NCBI GenBank assembly: GCA_028868255.1
Contig: JAGWUY010000005.1
Coordinates: 1-35,164, forward strand
Reading direction: 5' to 3'
Origin: Alphaproteobacteria bacterium
GTDB taxonomy: Bacteria > Pseudomonadota > Alphaproteobacteria > Rhizobiales > Aestuariivirgaceae
Length of the DNA stretch: 35,164 nt
Part shown: positions 8,090 through 20,100 of the stretch, piece after piece
How positions within the stretch are numbered: the stretch's first letter is position 1
How the letters are laid out: every line of letters begins with the position of its first letter
The notes under the pieces: generated by a model
What the model was told of the DNA's origin: nothing
Seen by the model: only the letters and a program-made list of their open reading frames with translations
The model's database searches: none
Made by a program: the position numbers and the translations under genes

Positions 8090-8758
8090 TTATCGCAAAT
8101 AGGCTTTGAGAATGGCGGCAGAGGCCCAAGGGCTGATCACCAAGCTCATCAAGCCCAAAGCCATTAGCACGCCAAGCGCTGGAACGGAACCCGAGGGCCC
8201 CATATCGCCTGCTGTTGCGGCAACACCAAAAATCAATACCGGAACATAAAGCGGCAAAATGAGCAGGGAGACAAGCAATCCACCGCGGCGCAAACCTGCT
8301 GTGACAGCACCTCCTATGGCTGCCAGAAATGAAAGGCTGAACGAACCGGCAATCATGGAGAACATGAGCATCGGCAGACGCGCCGCATCAATTGACATCA
8401 GCATCCCTAAGGGCGGCGTAATGACGGCCAAAGGCAGGCTGACGGTAAGCCAGTGAGCGCAGGCCTTGGCCAGCGTTACAAATTCAAAAGGCAATGGCCC
8501 CATGGCCATGACATCCAATGACCCATCCTCGAAATCCTGCTGAAAAATGCGGTCGGCGGTCAATAAAACAGACAGCAACAAAGCCAGCCACATGAGGCCG
8601 GGGGCGAGCTTGCCGAGCAAATTTTGATCTGGGCCCACTGCGAGAGGAATGAGCACCATAACAGCAAGAATGAAGCCCAGGGCTGCCCCTAATCCACCGC
8701 CTTGACGTTTGGCCAAGGTCATGTCACGCCTGATGAGTGCCCAAGCTTTGACCAGCAT
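8090..8758 (-). CDS. ccmB: Heme exporter permease CcmB
   Basis: QQDFEDGSLDVMAMGPLPFEFVTLAKACAHWLTVSLPL; six-TM protein between ccmA and ccmC. Confidence 0.95.
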   Translation of the reverse strand: MLVKAWALIRRDMTLAKRQGGGLGAALGFILAVMVLIPLAVGPDQNLLGKLAPGLMWLALLLSVLLTADRIFQQDFEDGSLDVMAMGPLPFEFVTLAKACAHWLTVSLPLAVITPPLGMLMSIDAARLPMLMFSMIAGSFSLSFLAAIGGAVTAGLRRGGLLVSLLILPLYVPVLIFGVAATAGDMGPSGSVPALGVLMALGLMSLVISPWASAAILKAYLR

Positions 8759-8760
8759 TA

Positions 8761-9369
8761 TTACGCCACACCCAGAGTGATGGTTTGCGACACTGCAATG
8801 CCCAAATCAGCATGGGTTGCTGCAATCACGATGCCGCCCGTAGCGAGATGAACATGCATGTGACTCGACAGGCGGTCCAGGGATTTTGAGTCAAGACCCA
8901 CCGTCGGTTCATCCAACAGCCAAATGGGCCTTGCAATGGGTATGAGACGTGAGAGGGCAAGACGGCGCTTTTGGCCGGCGGACAAGAACATGACTTGATC
9001 ATCTGCCAAATCTCGCAAGCCAAATCCCTCAAGGGCGGAATTCGATTTCTCTTCGCCCAAAAAATCTGTCCAGAAATCCAGATTTTCCCGAACTGTCAGA
9101 GCAGGTTTAAGTGCATCTGAATGCCCCACATAATGGCACTGCTCGGGAATGCTGGCATCGGGTGCGCCACCTTCCAAAGTCAGTTTGCCTCCGCTCGGCA
9201 CATTCAGCCCTGCCAACAAGCGCAAGAGTGTGGATTTGCCCGCACCATTGGGCCCGCGCAGGGCCACCAAGCATCCATTTTCTATTTCGAAACTCAAATT
9301 TTCAATGACCATCCGCCCGCCGCGTTCACAGCTCACATTATCGGCTTTGAGCCGCAAGCGCTTTGACAT
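8761..9369 (-). CDS. ccmA: Cytochrome c biogenesis ABC transporter ATP-binding protein CcmA
   Basis: Walker A GPNGAGKSTLLRLLAG, signature LSAGQKRRLALSRL, Walker B IWLLDEP. Confidence 0.95.
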   Translation of the reverse strand: MSKRLRLKADNVSCERGGRMVIENLSFEIENGCLVALRGPNGAGKSTLLRLLAGLNVPSGGKLTLEGGAPDASIPEQCHYVGHSDALKPALTVRENLDFWTDFLGEEKSNSALEGFGLRDLADDQVMFLSAGQKRRLALSRLIPIARPIWLLDEPTVGLDSKSLDRLSSHMHVHLATGGIVIAATHADLGIAVSQTITLGVA

Positions 9370-9372
9370 TGA

Positions 9373-10098
9373 TCAAACCATATATTGTCCGCCATTGGCG
9401 CTGATGGTAGAGCCAGTGATAAAGCCTGCTTCATCGGCGGCCAAAAACACCACACAGCGCGCAATTTCATCCACCTCACCCAAGCGGCCCACAGCAATGT
9501 GTGGGATGATGGATTTTTCACGCACTTCTTGCGGCACGGCCATTACCATTTCGGTGGCAATATAGCCGGGACAAATCGCATTGACGGTGATGCCCGATTT
9601 TGCGCTTTCCTGCGCCAAGGCTTTCGTGAAGCCAATGTCGCCCGCCTTGGCAGCGGAATAGTTGGTTTGGCCCATTTGGCCTTTTTGACCATTGATGGAC
9701 GAGATGTTGATAATGCGGCCAAATTTGCGGGCGCGCATGCCTTCAATCACTGGGCGGCACATGTTGAATAGGGAGTTCAAGTTGGTGTTGATCACGCCAT
9801 ACCATTGATCAGGCGTCATCTTGTGGAACATGCCATCTTTAGTGATGCCAGCATTGTTGACCAGAATATCGACCGGTCCAATATCTGCTTCAATTTGCTT
9901 CAGCGTTGCAACACAAGTGTCATAAGACGACACATCGCACTTATAAACCGCGATCCCTGTTTCGGCATGGAAGGCTGCTGCTGCGGTTTCATTGCCAGCA
10001 AAAATTGCCGCTACTGTGCAGCCATGAGCTTTCAATGCTTTCGAAACTGCGGCTCCAATGCCGCGCGTTCCACCAGTTACCACCGCTACTCTTGCCAT
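9373..10098 (-). CDS. phaB: Acetoacetyl-CoA reductase (SDR family)
   Basis: TGGTRGIGAAVSKAL, YSAAKAGDIGFTKALAQE, ends SANGGQYMV; adjacent to a thiolase. Confidence 0.94.
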   Translation of the reverse strand: MARVAVVTGGTRGIGAAVSKALKAHGCTVAAIFAGNETAAAAFHAETGIAVYKCDVSSYDTCVATLKQIEADIGPVDILVNNAGITKDGMFHKMTPDQWYGVINTNLNSLFNMCRPVIEGMRARKFGRIINISSINGQKGQMGQTNYSAAKAGDIGFTKALAQESAKSGITVNAICPGYIATEMVMAVPQEVREKSIIPHIAVGRLGEVDEIARCVVFLAADEAGFITGSTISANGGQYMV

Positions 10099-10129
10099 GA
10101 CATTCTTCCTTCGTTTTTGTTTTTCTCAA

Positions 10130-11314
10130 TCAGCGCTCAAGACACATCGCAATGCCCATGCCACCGCCGATGCACAGTGTGGCCAAGCCCTTTTTGGCGT
10201 TACGGCGGCCCATCTCATAGAGCAAGGTGGTGAGCACGCGTGCGCCCGAAGCACCGATCGGGTGACCGATGGCGATGGCGCCGCCATTCACATTGACCTT
10301 GGCCGTATCCCATCCCATGTCCTTGTTCACGGCGCAGGCCTGTGCGGCGAAAGCTTCGTTGGCTTCAATCAGATCAAGATCCTCTGCCTTCCAACCTGCC
10401 TTGGCGAGGGCTGCGCGGGAGGCGGGGATGGGGCCGGACCCCATAATGGCGGGATCAACACCAACAGAGGCCCAAGAGGCGATGCGGGCCAAAGGTGTCA
10501 GGCCGCGCTTTGCGGCTTCGGCAGCACTCATCAAAATCACGGCCGCTGCGCCATCATTGATGCCTGAAGCATTAGCGGCGGTTACTGTGCCATCCTTCTG
10601 GAAGGCGGGCTTCAGCTTGGTGATGCCATCAAGGGTCACACCCTTTTTGATGTATTCGTCATCGGCCACCACAACATCGCCCTTGCGGGTGGTCAGGGTA
10701 ACAGGTGCAATTTCATCTTTAAACTTGCCGGCTGCTTGCGCTGCTTCGGCTTTGTTTTGGGAGGCCACGGCAAACCTATCTTGGTCATCGCGTGTCACCT
10801 GCCATTTTGCAGCTACGTTTTCAGCCGTTGTCCCCATATGATAGCCGTTGAAGGCGTCCCACAAGCCGTCACGGATCATGGTGTCAATCATTTGATAATC
10901 GCCCATCTTCACGCCATCACGCAAGTGTTGGGCGTGGGGCGCCTTGCTCATTGATTCCTGGCCGCCTGCAGCGACTATCTTGGCATCTCCGGAAGCAATC
11001 TGCTGCATGCCCAGCGCCACGGCGCGTAAGCCAGAACCACAGAGTTGGTTTATGCCCCAAGCGGGGGAGGTTATGGGAATGCCAGCATTGATTGAAGCAA
11101 TGCGTGCGGGGTTCTGGCCTTGGGCGGCGGTCAAGACTTGGCCTAAGATCACTTCGTCAATCTGCCCAGCTTCAAAGCCCGCTCGCGCCATGGCGGCTTT
11201 CAAGGCTACCGTGCCCAATTGCGCTGCCGTCAGGCTGGAAAGAGCGCCATTGAATGTGCCCACGGGTGTACGGGCTGCTGAAACGATAACAATATCATGG
11301 GCAGAAGATGACAT
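10130..11314 (-). CDS. phaA: Acetyl-CoA C-acetyltransferase (beta-ketothiolase)
   Basis: IVSAARTPVGTFNGALSSL, NQLCGSGLRAV, NVNGGAIAIGHPIGASGARVL, CIGGGMGIAMCLER; ATG at 11314 (MSSSAHDIVIVS) preferred over the ORF start at 11425. Confidence 0.96.
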   Translation of the reverse strand: MSSSAHDIVIVSAARTPVGTFNGALSSLTAAQLGTVALKAAMARAGFEAGQIDEVILGQVLTAAQGQNPARIASINAGIPITSPAWGINQLCGSGLRAVALGMQQIASGDAKIVAAGGQESMSKAPHAQHLRDGVKMGDYQMIDTMIRDGLWDAFNGYHMGTTAENVAAKWQVTRDDQDRFAVASQNKAEAAQAAGKFKDEIAPVTLTTRKGDVVVADDEYIKKGVTLDGITKLKPAFQKDGTVTAANASGINDGAAAVILMSAAEAAKRGLTPLARIASWASVGVDPAIMGSGPIPASRAALAKAGWKAEDLDLIEANEAFAAQACAVNKDMGWDTAKVNVNGGAIAIGHPIGASGARVLTTLLYEMGRRNAKKGLATLCIGGGMGIAMCLER

Positions 11315-11495
11315 CCAAAACTCCGAAACTTTAAAAATCTGTTGTCTTGCAAGCAAGCATAGCACTGTCTGGCGCATTGCAAAGGGAAGAAATTGGTGCG
11401 GTTGCGAGATTTTTTGCACTTGCAATTGTGCGATGCACGGCGCACATTTTCTGAAGTACGCGCATCAAAGAACGCCGCAAGACGGGAGACAAAAC

Positions 11496-12107
11496 GTGAG
11501 TGACAATCAGACCCAAGGCAAAACCGCAACGGTGATCAAGAAATATGCCAATCGGCGCCTCTATAACACTGCCACCAGCACCTATGTCACGCTGGATGAT
11601 TTGGCAGCAATGGTGAAGAACGGAACTGATTTTTTGGTCTATGATGCCAAGACTGGAGAGGACATTACACGCTCGGTGCTTACGCAAATAATCTTTGAAG
11701 AAGAGAATAAGGGTGGCGCGCAAAACATGTTGCCCGTCAATTTCCTGCGTCAGTTGATCAAGGCATACGGCGATACCATGCAGGGGCTGGTGCCTGGCTA
11801 TCTTGAATTTTCACTCGACAATTTGATGAAAGACCAAGAAAAATATCGCAAACAGATGATGGATGCCGCTGGCATGGGCGAGGCCTTTAAAGGGCTTGAG
11901 GATCACGCCAAACGCAACATGACCATGTTCAATGATGCTATGAAACTGTTCAACCCTTTTGCGGCGATGATGTCGGGAGCAGGTGCTGCTGCGCCACCTG
12001 AAACGCCAAATGCTGCATCAGCCCCAGCGGCCAGCAAGGATGATTTTGAACTGCTCAAGAGCCAGCTGGCAGCGATGCAGCAGAAGCTCGACAAAATGTC
12101 GAATTAA
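11496..12107 (+). CDS. phaR: Polyhydroxyalkanoate synthesis repressor PhaR
   Basis: VIKKYANRRLYNTATSTYVTLDDLAAMVKNG...VYDAKTGEDITRSVLTQIIFEEE; GTG start, divergent from phaA. Confidence 0.94.
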   Translation: MSDNQTQGKTATVIKKYANRRLYNTATSTYVTLDDLAAMVKNGTDFLVYDAKTGEDITRSVLTQIIFEEENKGGAQNMLPVNFLRQLIKAYGDTMQGLVPGYLEFSLDNLMKDQEKYRKQMMDAAGMGEAFKGLEDHAKRNMTMFNDAMKLFNPFAAMMSGAGAAAPPETPNAASAPAASKDDFELLKSQLAAMQQKLDKMSN

Positions 12108-12115
12108 CTTTGGCG

Positions 12116-14239
12116 CTATGCTGCGTTTTGTTCAGGCTGCGTACGATCAGGGAAATAGGCTTTGAGTTCTGCAAGGCTTGCCCGCAGCACTGAAATACTG
12201 GCGTCTATTTCAACAAATTGCAGTTCTGTTTCGGCGTCGTGATGAACAAGCGGCACTTCCATTTCTGAAACAGCGACGGGTTCAAAGACTTGTTCTATAG
12301 TTTTATTTGCAATTCTTTCCGTGGCAGTGCTTTGCGTAGGGGCAGGTTGCGAAGTGCCAATTTCAGCTGGCGCAGGCACTTTGATTTTTTCAACTTGTAT
12401 ATCAGCCATTGGTTTTTTGCAGGCCAAAGATTCGGGATTGTCTAGCGAGAATATGGCTTGGTCGCGCGGTTGCCATGGACGCACAATGCTGGCCTCTCCG
12501 TGCAGATTTCCTTGCAAATAGTCGATGCCCCATTGGCGCAGAATGTCAGCATCTTCCTGATTTTCAATCCATTCGGCCACCGTTTGGATTTTAAACTTGC
12601 CTGCAAGATCAATCAGGCTTCTTACGATGTATTCATTCTCGTTGTTGTGGCGCAAATCCTGGCAGAAACCACCATCCAGCTTGATCATGTTTACTGGTAG
12701 GTCACGCAGATTCCGGAACGATGTGAATCCCGCTCCAAAGTCATCAATGGCCACACCACAGCCTTGCAGCCTGAGACTTTCGACAAAATGCCTCGTGGAG
12801 GGAACATTGCTCAAAGCTACAGTTTCCGTGATTTCCACAGTCAGGCGCGGAGCCACGGACTCATTGGCCGCGAGAATTTCAAGAAGCTGATTGTACCAGC
12901 GTGGATCCATCGCCGTGGTGCCGGAGACATTCATAGTTAGGACCGCATCAGGGTGAACGTTGAGGGTTTCAACGATCATCTGCATTACAGTGCGATCAAT
13001 CAAGCGCACAAGCCCCAGATTTTCTGCGATCGGTACAAGATGCGAAGCTGCAATCAATTCCCCGCTGGCAGAATCAGACATGCGCAGCAAAGCTTCATGC
13101 ATCGTTGCTACGCCTGTCTTGGCATCAATAATAGGCTGGAATGCAAGCTTAAAACGATCTTGCTTTAAGCATTGAACAATTTCCGTGGCGCAGCGCGCAT
13201 TCAGAGCACGCCCTTCTCGGCGCCGCTCCGAAGGTTTGAAGATCACATAGCTGTCTGAGGGGTTGCGGGTGGCCTCATGCAAGGCTTCTTCGGCTTTTGC
13301 CGTCGCTGTGTTGGCATTGTCTGCATGTGCAGGCAAGCAAATCGCCCCGATTGATAGCATCGCCCAAACGGGTCCGTGCTGCGTTTCTATTACGCTATCA
13401 CTTACAACCGACAAGAAGCGCTCGAGTGCCACTTTCAACTCGGCCTCATCACACTCGTTGAGGATAATGCCAAATTTGCCACCCGAAAAGCGGGCAATGC
13501 CATCGCCACCGCGCATCACTTGACGCAATCTGCGGCCCAGAGCGACAATCACTTCATCGGCCACATCAAATCCATAGGCTTCATTGACGACAGACAGGTT
13601 ATTCACGGCAGCGATGGCGAACACACAATTGGTTTTTTCGCGCTCAGCCACAGCTATGGCTTCGCCCAAGGCCTCTGTCATGCGGCCACGGTTCATCATA
13701 CCGGTCAGGGGGTCGCAATTGCCAAGGAAATTCAAATGCTGGTCACGGCGGTGGCGCTCATCAATGCGGCGCACCGTACCAAATGCTTCCTTTGGTGCGC
13801 CATCGGTCCCGGCAATCCACCGTCCCTGATCTTCAATCCATATGGTTGTAGCACCTTGACGGCCCTCGCTGCGGAACATGTATTCAATATGGTAGGGAAC
13901 GCCATTGCCATCATCGCGGGTTTTTGAATTCATAACCGTTTCATAACGGGTGGTGAAATTATCGACATCCAGCAGATTGGCGTAAAGCTTGCCGCTTCTG
14001 ATGCGGTTGATTGCGCACCCCAAAACATCAGACGCATTATCACTCCAAGACAATTCGTCCGAAGCGATTGTCCACTTATACGCGGCTTCGCCTGCTGCGG
14101 CTAAGGCAGCATCCATATCTGCCGATTGAATTTTGGCTTCTGACCTTTCTCCATATGACGCGGCATCTTGTGCCAACTGATCGAAAGAGAATATTTCGCT
14201 GATATCAACCGTCAAGACCGCCTCCCGAGGACCGCACAT
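12116..14239 (-). CDS. GGDEF/EAL domain protein (PAS-like N-terminus); GGDEF signature degenerate, EAL motifs intact
   Basis: N-terminal PAS-like region, GGDEF domain with RFSGGKFGIIL at the signature position, EAL domain with HEALLR, DDFGAGFTSFRNL, IKLDG. Start codon uncertain. Confidence 0.93.
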   Translation of the reverse strand: MCGPREAVLTVDISEIFSFDQLAQDAASYGERSEAKIQSADMDAALAAAGEAAYKWTIASDELSWSDNASDVLGCAINRIRSGKLYANLLDVDNFTTRYETVMNSKTRDDGNGVPYHIEYMFRSEGRQGATTIWIEDQGRWIAGTDGAPKEAFGTVRRIDERHRRDQHLNFLGNCDPLTGMMNRGRMTEALGEAIAVAEREKTNCVFAIAAVNNLSVVNEAYGFDVADEVIVALGRRLRQVMRGGDGIARFSGGKFGIILNECDEAELKVALERFLSVVSDSVIETQHGPVWAMLSIGAICLPAHADNANTATAKAEEALHEATRNPSDSYVIFKPSERRREGRALNARCATEIVQCLKQDRFKLAFQPIIDAKTGVATMHEALLRMSDSASGELIAASHLVPIAENLGLVRLIDRTVMQMIVETLNVHPDAVLTMNVSGTTAMDPRWYNQLLEILAANESVAPRLTVEITETVALSNVPSTRHFVESLRLQGCGVAIDDFGAGFTSFRNLRDLPVNMIKLDGGFCQDLRHNNENEYIVRSLIDLAGKFKIQTVAEWIENQEDADILRQWGIDYLQGNLHGEASIVRPWQPRDQAIFSLDNPESLACKKPMADIQVEKIKVPAPAEIGTSQPAPTQSTATERIANKTIEQVFEPVAVSEMEVPLVHHDAETELQFVEIDASISVLRASLAELKAYFPDRTQPEQNAA

Positions 14240-14313
14240 CTGTTGTGCATGGCCCTATGTTACCCAGTTTTAACTTTAACTTTGGTTCGTAAAAAATCGG
14301 GCAAATTTTATAC

Positions 14314-14328
14314 TTAATGCGCCATTAA
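14314..14328. promoter_or_regulatory. Candidate CtrA-type box TTAA-N7-TTAA
   Basis: ttaa-tgcgcca-ttaa, ~75-90 bp upstream of the GGDEF/EAL gene start. Confidence 0.5.
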
Positions 14329-14594
14329 CGCTGGCGCTGCCCATCAATAGCTCAATCATTATGCAGTTGCGGAATAGCTGGGCAGTTTTTGTGGCCTTCT
14401 CGCGGTATCGAAGGCTGAATTTGGTGCATTTTAAGGCAAAGCTGTGACAGATTCATCACATTTAACAGAAGGTAAACAATTGAATTCCATCAGGTATTGT
14501 TAGCTATGCAAAATTTGCAATGGTAATTTTGTTGCGGTGCACATATGTATGCTGCGTAAGCGAAGAAGATGATTCCAACAGAAAGGAATAAAAG

Positions 14595-14747
14595 ATGTTT
14601 GAAGTCCTTAAGAGCCGTATCAATACTTGGAAGCGTTACAACCGTACCGTTTCGGAATTGCAATCTCTGAGCAATCGTGAGCTGTCTGATTTGGGTATTG
14701 CCCGCAGCGACATCAGCCGCGTTGCTAAAGACGCCGTACGTTCATAA
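14595..14747 (+). CDS. DUF1127 family small protein (50 aa)
   Basis: MFEVLKSRINTWKRYNRTVSELQSLSNRELSDLGIARSDISRVAKDAVRS; matches DUF1127 L..L...EL.DLGI.R.DI pattern; preceded by GAAAGGAA. Confidence 0.88.
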   Translation: MFEVLKSRINTWKRYNRTVSELQSLSNRELSDLGIARSDISRVAKDAVRS

Positions 14748-14890
14748 TGAAGCGTTTCGGCTTTTTTGAGCGCCAACGGCAGGTCAAGGCCCAGCGGCAA
14801 TCGCTGGAACAGTTGAAAAGCCTGAGTGAAGCCGATTTGGCCGATATGGGGATCAAGCGCTATCAGCTTGATCAGATTTTGCGGGGTTAA
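14747..14890 (+). CDS. Second DUF1127-like small protein (47 aa), translationally coupled
   Basis: TAATG overlap with the upstream ORF; MKRFGFFERQRQVKAQRQSLEQLKSLSEADLADMGIKRYQLDQILRG; intrinsic terminator follows. Confidence 0.8.
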   Translation: MKRFGFFERQRQVKAQRQSLEQLKSLSEADLADMGIKRYQLDQILRG

Positions 14891-14913
14891 AGCCTCGTAG
14901 CAACGAAAGTTGG

Positions 14914-14943
14914 GCCCGGACTTGATTTGTCCGGGCTTTTTTG
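14914..14943 (+). terminator. Rho-independent terminator of the DUF1127 pair
   Basis: gcccggac-ttgattt-gtccgggc followed by a T run. Confidence 0.85.
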
Positions 14944-15071
14944 TAACTTTTTTTAATGTTGCGGCAATCCGCCCAAACTGCCCGGTTGCCAGCCACTGCG
15001 CACTGTGATAGCGAGGCGCGCGATCTGGTGTTTGGCTTACAGCCGAATACTCTCAACTTGAAGGTAGTTCA

Positions 15072-15629
15072 GTGGCGGCAAATCAAATCATCAGCGGTGT
15101 GGCAGGGCGTTATGCAAATGCGCTTTTTGACCTTGCAGCCGAAGAAAAGGCAGTGCCTGCAACAGCCAAGGGGCTGCAGGCTTTTCAAAGCCTTATTGAA
15201 GAATCAGTTGACCTTCAGCGTTTGCTGAATTCGCCCGTGTTCAAGGCAGAAGACCAGATGGACGCGGTGACGGCTCTGGCTTCCAAATCTGGGGTGAATG
15301 GCCTTGCCCTTAACTTTATCAAGCTTATGTGCGACAAGCGCCGCTTGGCTGCTTTGCCTGATGCGATTCGCGGGTTTCAGGCGCTGGTTGCCGAATCCAA
15401 GGGCGAAAGCGTTGCTGAAGTGACTTCAGCGGAAAAATTGACTGCTGGTCAAATTTCAGATTTGAAAGCGGCACTCAAAGCCAAGCTTGGCAAGGACGTG
15501 CAGCTTTCAACCCAAGTCGATTCCTCAATTTTAGGTGGCCTCATCGTAAAAGTGGGCACCACCATGATTGATAACTCACTCAAAACCAAACTCTCCAATC
15601 TCAAGACTGCTATGAAGGGAACCGGCTGA
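15072..15629 (+). CDS. atpH: ATP synthase F1 subunit delta
   Basis: [16 protein letters not shown]...[33 protein letters not shown] start; first gene of atpHAGDC. Confidence 0.96.
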   Translation: MAANQIISGVAGRYANALFDLAAEEKAVPATAKGLQAFQSLIEESVDLQRLLNSPVFKAEDQMDAVTALASKSGVNGLALNFIKLMCDKRRLAALPDAIRGFQALVAESKGESVAEVTSAEKLTAGQISDLKAALKAKLGKDVQLSTQVDSSILGGLIVKVGTTMIDNSLKTKLSNLKTAMKGTG

Positions 15630-15630
15630 T

Positions 15631-17160
<1,530 letters not shown>

Positions 17161-17169
17161 AGGTTTTTC

Positions 17170-18048
17170 ATGGCCAGTCTCAAAGACCTCCGCAACCGTA
17201 TCGCCTCGGTCAAGGCAACCCGCAAAATCACCAAGGCCATGCAAATGGTGGCCGCGGCGAAACTGCGTCGCGCTCAGGAAGCAGCAGTTGCCGCACGTCC
17301 TTATTCGGAACGTATGGCTGTGGTGTTGGCCAATCTGGCAGGTGCTGTTTCAGGACAAGCGAGTGCGCCAGCCCTCCTTGCCGGCACAGGCAAAGACCAA
17401 ACCCATCTTCTCGTTGTGTGCACCGCTGAACGCGGGCTGTGCGGCGGGTTTAACACCTCCATCGTTCGTCTGGCCCGCGAGCATTCTGACCGGCTGATTG
17501 CGCAAGGCAAGACAGTCAAAATCATGACAGTTGGCAAAAAGGGTAATGACGCGCTGAAGCGTGTTTATGGCAAGTACATTGCGGAAGCTGTTGACTTCCG
17601 TGGTCAAAAAGCTGTGCAATATGACAATGCCACCGGCGTTGGCTCCACCATCATACGCTTGTTCAATGAAGGCGCATTTGATGTTTGCACCCTGTTTTTT
17701 GCTGAATTTAAGTCGGTGATTGCGCAAAAGCCAACGGCATTGCAGCTGATACCCGCTGCGGTTTCAGGCGGTGCATCGGCTGAACTGGGTGGCGCTGTCT
17801 ATGAAGCCGAGCCCGATGAAGGCGAAATCCTCACTGACCTGCTGCCACGCAATATCTCTATACAGGTGTTCCGCGCGTTACTCGAAAATGCAGCTTCCGA
17901 ACAGGGTGCCCGCATGAGCGCCATGGACAATGCCACACGCAATGCCGGCGATATGATCAACAAGCTGTCGATCAAGTATAACCGTCAGCGCCAAGCCCAG
18001 ATTACCAAAGAACTCATCGAAATCATTTCGGGCGCGGAAGCGCTGTAA
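17170..18048 (+). CDS. atpG: ATP synthase F1 subunit gamma
   Basis: [36 protein letters not shown]...[43 protein letters not shown]. Confidence 0.98.
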   Translation: MASLKDLRNRIASVKATRKITKAMQMVAAAKLRRAQEAAVAARPYSERMAVVLANLAGAVSGQASAPALLAGTGKDQTHLLVVCTAERGLCGGFNTSIVRLAREHSDRLIAQGKTVKIMTVGKKGNDALKRVYGKYIAEAVDFRGQKAVQYDNATGVGSTIIRLFNEGAFDVCTLFFAEFKSVIAQKPTALQLIPAAVSGGASAELGGAVYEAEPDEGEILTDLLPRNISIQVFRALLENAASEQGARMSAMDNATRNAGDMINKLSIKYNRQRQAQITKELIEIISGAEAL

Positions 18049-18056
18049 GACATTAG

Positions 18057-19520
<1,464 letters not shown>

Positions 19521-19529
19521 GTTTAAGGG

Positions 19530-19622
19530 ACCTCATCAGTCCCTGCGGGACAGCTTCTCCAAAGGAGAAGCGTTAGAATTGCCCTTCTCCTCTGGAGAAG
19601 GTGCCCGAAGGGCGGATGAGGT
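19530..19622. repeat. Palindromic REP/MITE-like intergenic element within the atp operon
   Basis: Terminal acctcatc...gatgaggt; two arms (cctcatcagtccctgcgggacagcttctcc and the reverse complement of ggagaaggtgcccgaagggcggatgagg), internal cttctcc/ggagaag hairpins. Confidence 0.7.
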
Positions 19623-19648
19623 TTTTGACTGGGTTAGAGGAATAGAAA

Positions 19649-20044
19649 ATGGCCGCACTTCATTTCGAGTTGGTTTCCCCCGCGAAGCTCCTGTTCTCAG
19701 GAGACGTGGCGTCGGTGACGCTGCCTGCCACAGAAGGCGAAATGACCATTTTGCCAGCTCATGCGCCCGTTCTTGCCACATTGCGCCCCGGCATTGTCGT
19801 GGTGACCAAGGATGCAGGTGGGGCTGACCGCATTTTTGTGCGCGGTGGCTTTGCTGAGGTGAACCCCAAGGGCCTCACCGTTCTGGCGGAAACCGCGATC
19901 AATATGGTTGACCTTGATGCAAGCGCATTGGCCGCGCAGATCAAGAATGCTGAAGAAGATGTGGCCGATGCGAAAAGCGATGAGGCCCGCCGCAAGGCCA
20001 ATGAAAACTTGGATCATCTGAAGAGTATTCAGGCGGCGATTTAA
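19649..20044 (+). CDS. atpC: ATP synthase F1 subunit epsilon
   Basis: HFELVSPAKLLFSGDVASVTLPATEGEMTILPAHAPVLATLRPGIV; end of the atp operon. Confidence 0.97.
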   Translation: MAALHFELVSPAKLLFSGDVASVTLPATEGEMTILPAHAPVLATLRPGIVVVTKDAGGADRIFVRGGFAEVNPKGLTVLAETAINMVDLDASALAAQIKNAEEDVADAKSDEARRKANENLDHLKSIQAAI

Positions 20045-20063
20045 GCCTTTCCGATTTAAACTG

Positions 20064-20091
20064 AAAGCCCGCAATCATCTCGCGGGCTTTT
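20064..20091. terminator. Bidirectional terminator between atpC and the convergent helicase gene
   Basis: aaagcccgc-aatcatctc-gcgggcttt: A-rich and T-rich flanks on the two strands. Confidence 0.75.
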
Positions 20092-20100
20092 GTCTTTGAA

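Noticed and set aside
7538-8167. 209-aa plus-strand ORF
   Set aside because: Antisense to ccmC; shadow ORF.
13376-13927. 183-aa plus-strand ORF
   Set aside because: Antisense to the GGDEF/EAL gene; no domain signature.
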